A stretch of DNA of 64,000 nucleotides from Marinomonas algicola (lineage in GTDB: Bacteria > Pseudomonadota > Gammaproteobacteria > Pseudomonadales > Marinomonadaceae). Under the pieces are notes generated by a model. That model worked only from the letters and a program-made list of their open reading frames with translations, had not been told where the DNA came from and searched no databases. Below are positions 63,756-64,000 of the stretch, in pieces. The DNA is taken from contig NZ_CP061941.1 of assembly GCF_014805825.1 (NCBI RefSeq), positions 1,798,001-1,862,000 of the forward strand, in the 5' to 3' direction. Within the stretch, counting starts at the first letter, position 1; every line of letters starts with the position of its first letter. Both the position numbers and the translations under genes were made by a program.

Positions 63756-64000
63756 CTATTTAGTATTCCAATCACGTGGTAAATAACCGTAGTTTTTCCA
63801 GGCGCTGTTTTCTTTTTGGAAGTCTTTCATAGACGCATAGATTTTTGCAAAGGTTTCATCGCCTGCAGAACGACGAGCCATAACTTTATCCGTAGCGGTT
63901 TCAAAAGCGGATAAAATTTCAGGGGAATATTGATGCAACTCTACCCCTTTTTCTTTAAATTTAGCCAGAACTCCACCTTGTAGCGCTTCAGATTTAGCGA
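63756..64000 (-). CDS. TRAP transporter substrate-binding protein DctP, C-terminal part (runs off right edge)
   Basis: The frame is open to the window edge and reads AKSEALQGGVLAKFKEKGVELHQYS, then LSAFETATDKVMARRSAGDETFAKIYASMKDF and WKNYGYLPRDWNTK. This is the C-terminal helix region of DctP proteins of the large TRAP (TAXI-unlike) type. The start lies beyond 64000. It is the upstream gene of the TRAP/3-hydroxybutyrate dehydrogenase operon. Confidence 0.8.
   Translation of the reverse strand, partial: AKSEALQGGVLAKFKEKGVELHQYSPEILSAFETATDKVMARRSAGDETFAKIYASMKDFQKENSAWKNYGYLPRDWNTK

Overview
The window looks like chromosomal DNA of a marine gammaproteobacterium of the Marinomonas/Oceanospirillales type. 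This is inferred from moderate-to-low GC, TRAP transporters, many LysR regulators, an ACR3/ArsJ arsenic operon and sugar-acid catabolic genes. No rRNA or intact tRNA is present to confirm it.

Positions 1-11.6 kb are an integrated accessory (defence-type) island. It opens with the C-terminal part of a large tyrosine recombinase, followed by a 50-nt fragment of a tRNA-Val(GAC) gene from anticodon stem to CCA, the usual footprint of an attachment site. Then come an unknown 176-aa ORF, a NYN/OST-HTH protein and a Gabija-type pair on the minus strand: an OLD-family nuclease (GajA) and a UvrD-like helicase (GajB). GajB is split by a 1232-bp IS3-family (IS51-type) element with a 3-bp target duplication. 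Removing the element and one target copy restores a 634-codon reading frame exactly. A small tyrosine recombinase and a two-gene unit (basic coiled-coil protein plus DUF4041/GIY-YIG protein) follow; each is closed by a hairpin with the same 11-mer after it.

Positions 11.6-23 kb hold a LysR/old-yellow-enzyme divergent pair, then an 8.4-kb segment bounded by two direct copies of a ~227-bp repeat. The segment carries a truncated fic gene and a LysR-controlled redox operon: a dihydrolipoamide-dehydrogenase-like protein, a decayed GST, an AhpD-like protein, a DUF1348 protein, a GST, and a PNPOx/ferredoxin-reductase/ferredoxin fusion. GC and codon use differ from the surroundings.

Positions 23-44.6 kb are a catabolic regulon for a sugar acid or anhydro sugar. 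It has a UxuR/ExuR-like GntR regulator, a LacI regulator, an enolase-superfamily enzyme, a four-gene sugar ABC transporter, a GMC oxidoreductase, a DctPQM TRAP transporter, a 2-keto-3-deoxygluconate-type kinase and, on the minus strand past an unrelated Kef antiporter, a fructuronate-reductase-like enzyme, an LgoD-like dehydrogenase, an Ldh-family reductase and an AldA-like dehydrogenase. Two operator families tie these together: TTTAAATCGATTTAAA (four perfect copies, LacI type) and TTGGTTRACCAA (three copies, GntR/UxuR type). Both occur in front of the TRAP operon. The enzyme set fits 3,6-anhydro-L-galactose breakdown to 2-keto-3-deoxygluconate; L-galactonate/hexuronate breakdown is the alternative.

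Positions 44.6-64 kb contain decayed DNA with a fic pseudogene and a (GGTTTAA)9 tandem repeat, then a complete arsenic operon (ArsC-ArsR fusion, ACR3, GAPDH, ArsJ) behind a 36-bp operator-like palindrome. After that come an MFS exporter/LysR pair, a quinone-reductase-like MDR/LysR pair, a 2OG-Fe(II) oxygenase, an SDR, an unrecognised coiled-coil membrane protein, a yqhD/yqhC-like divergent pair, and a 3-hydroxybutyrate-dehydrogenase/TRAP operon that runs off the right edge.
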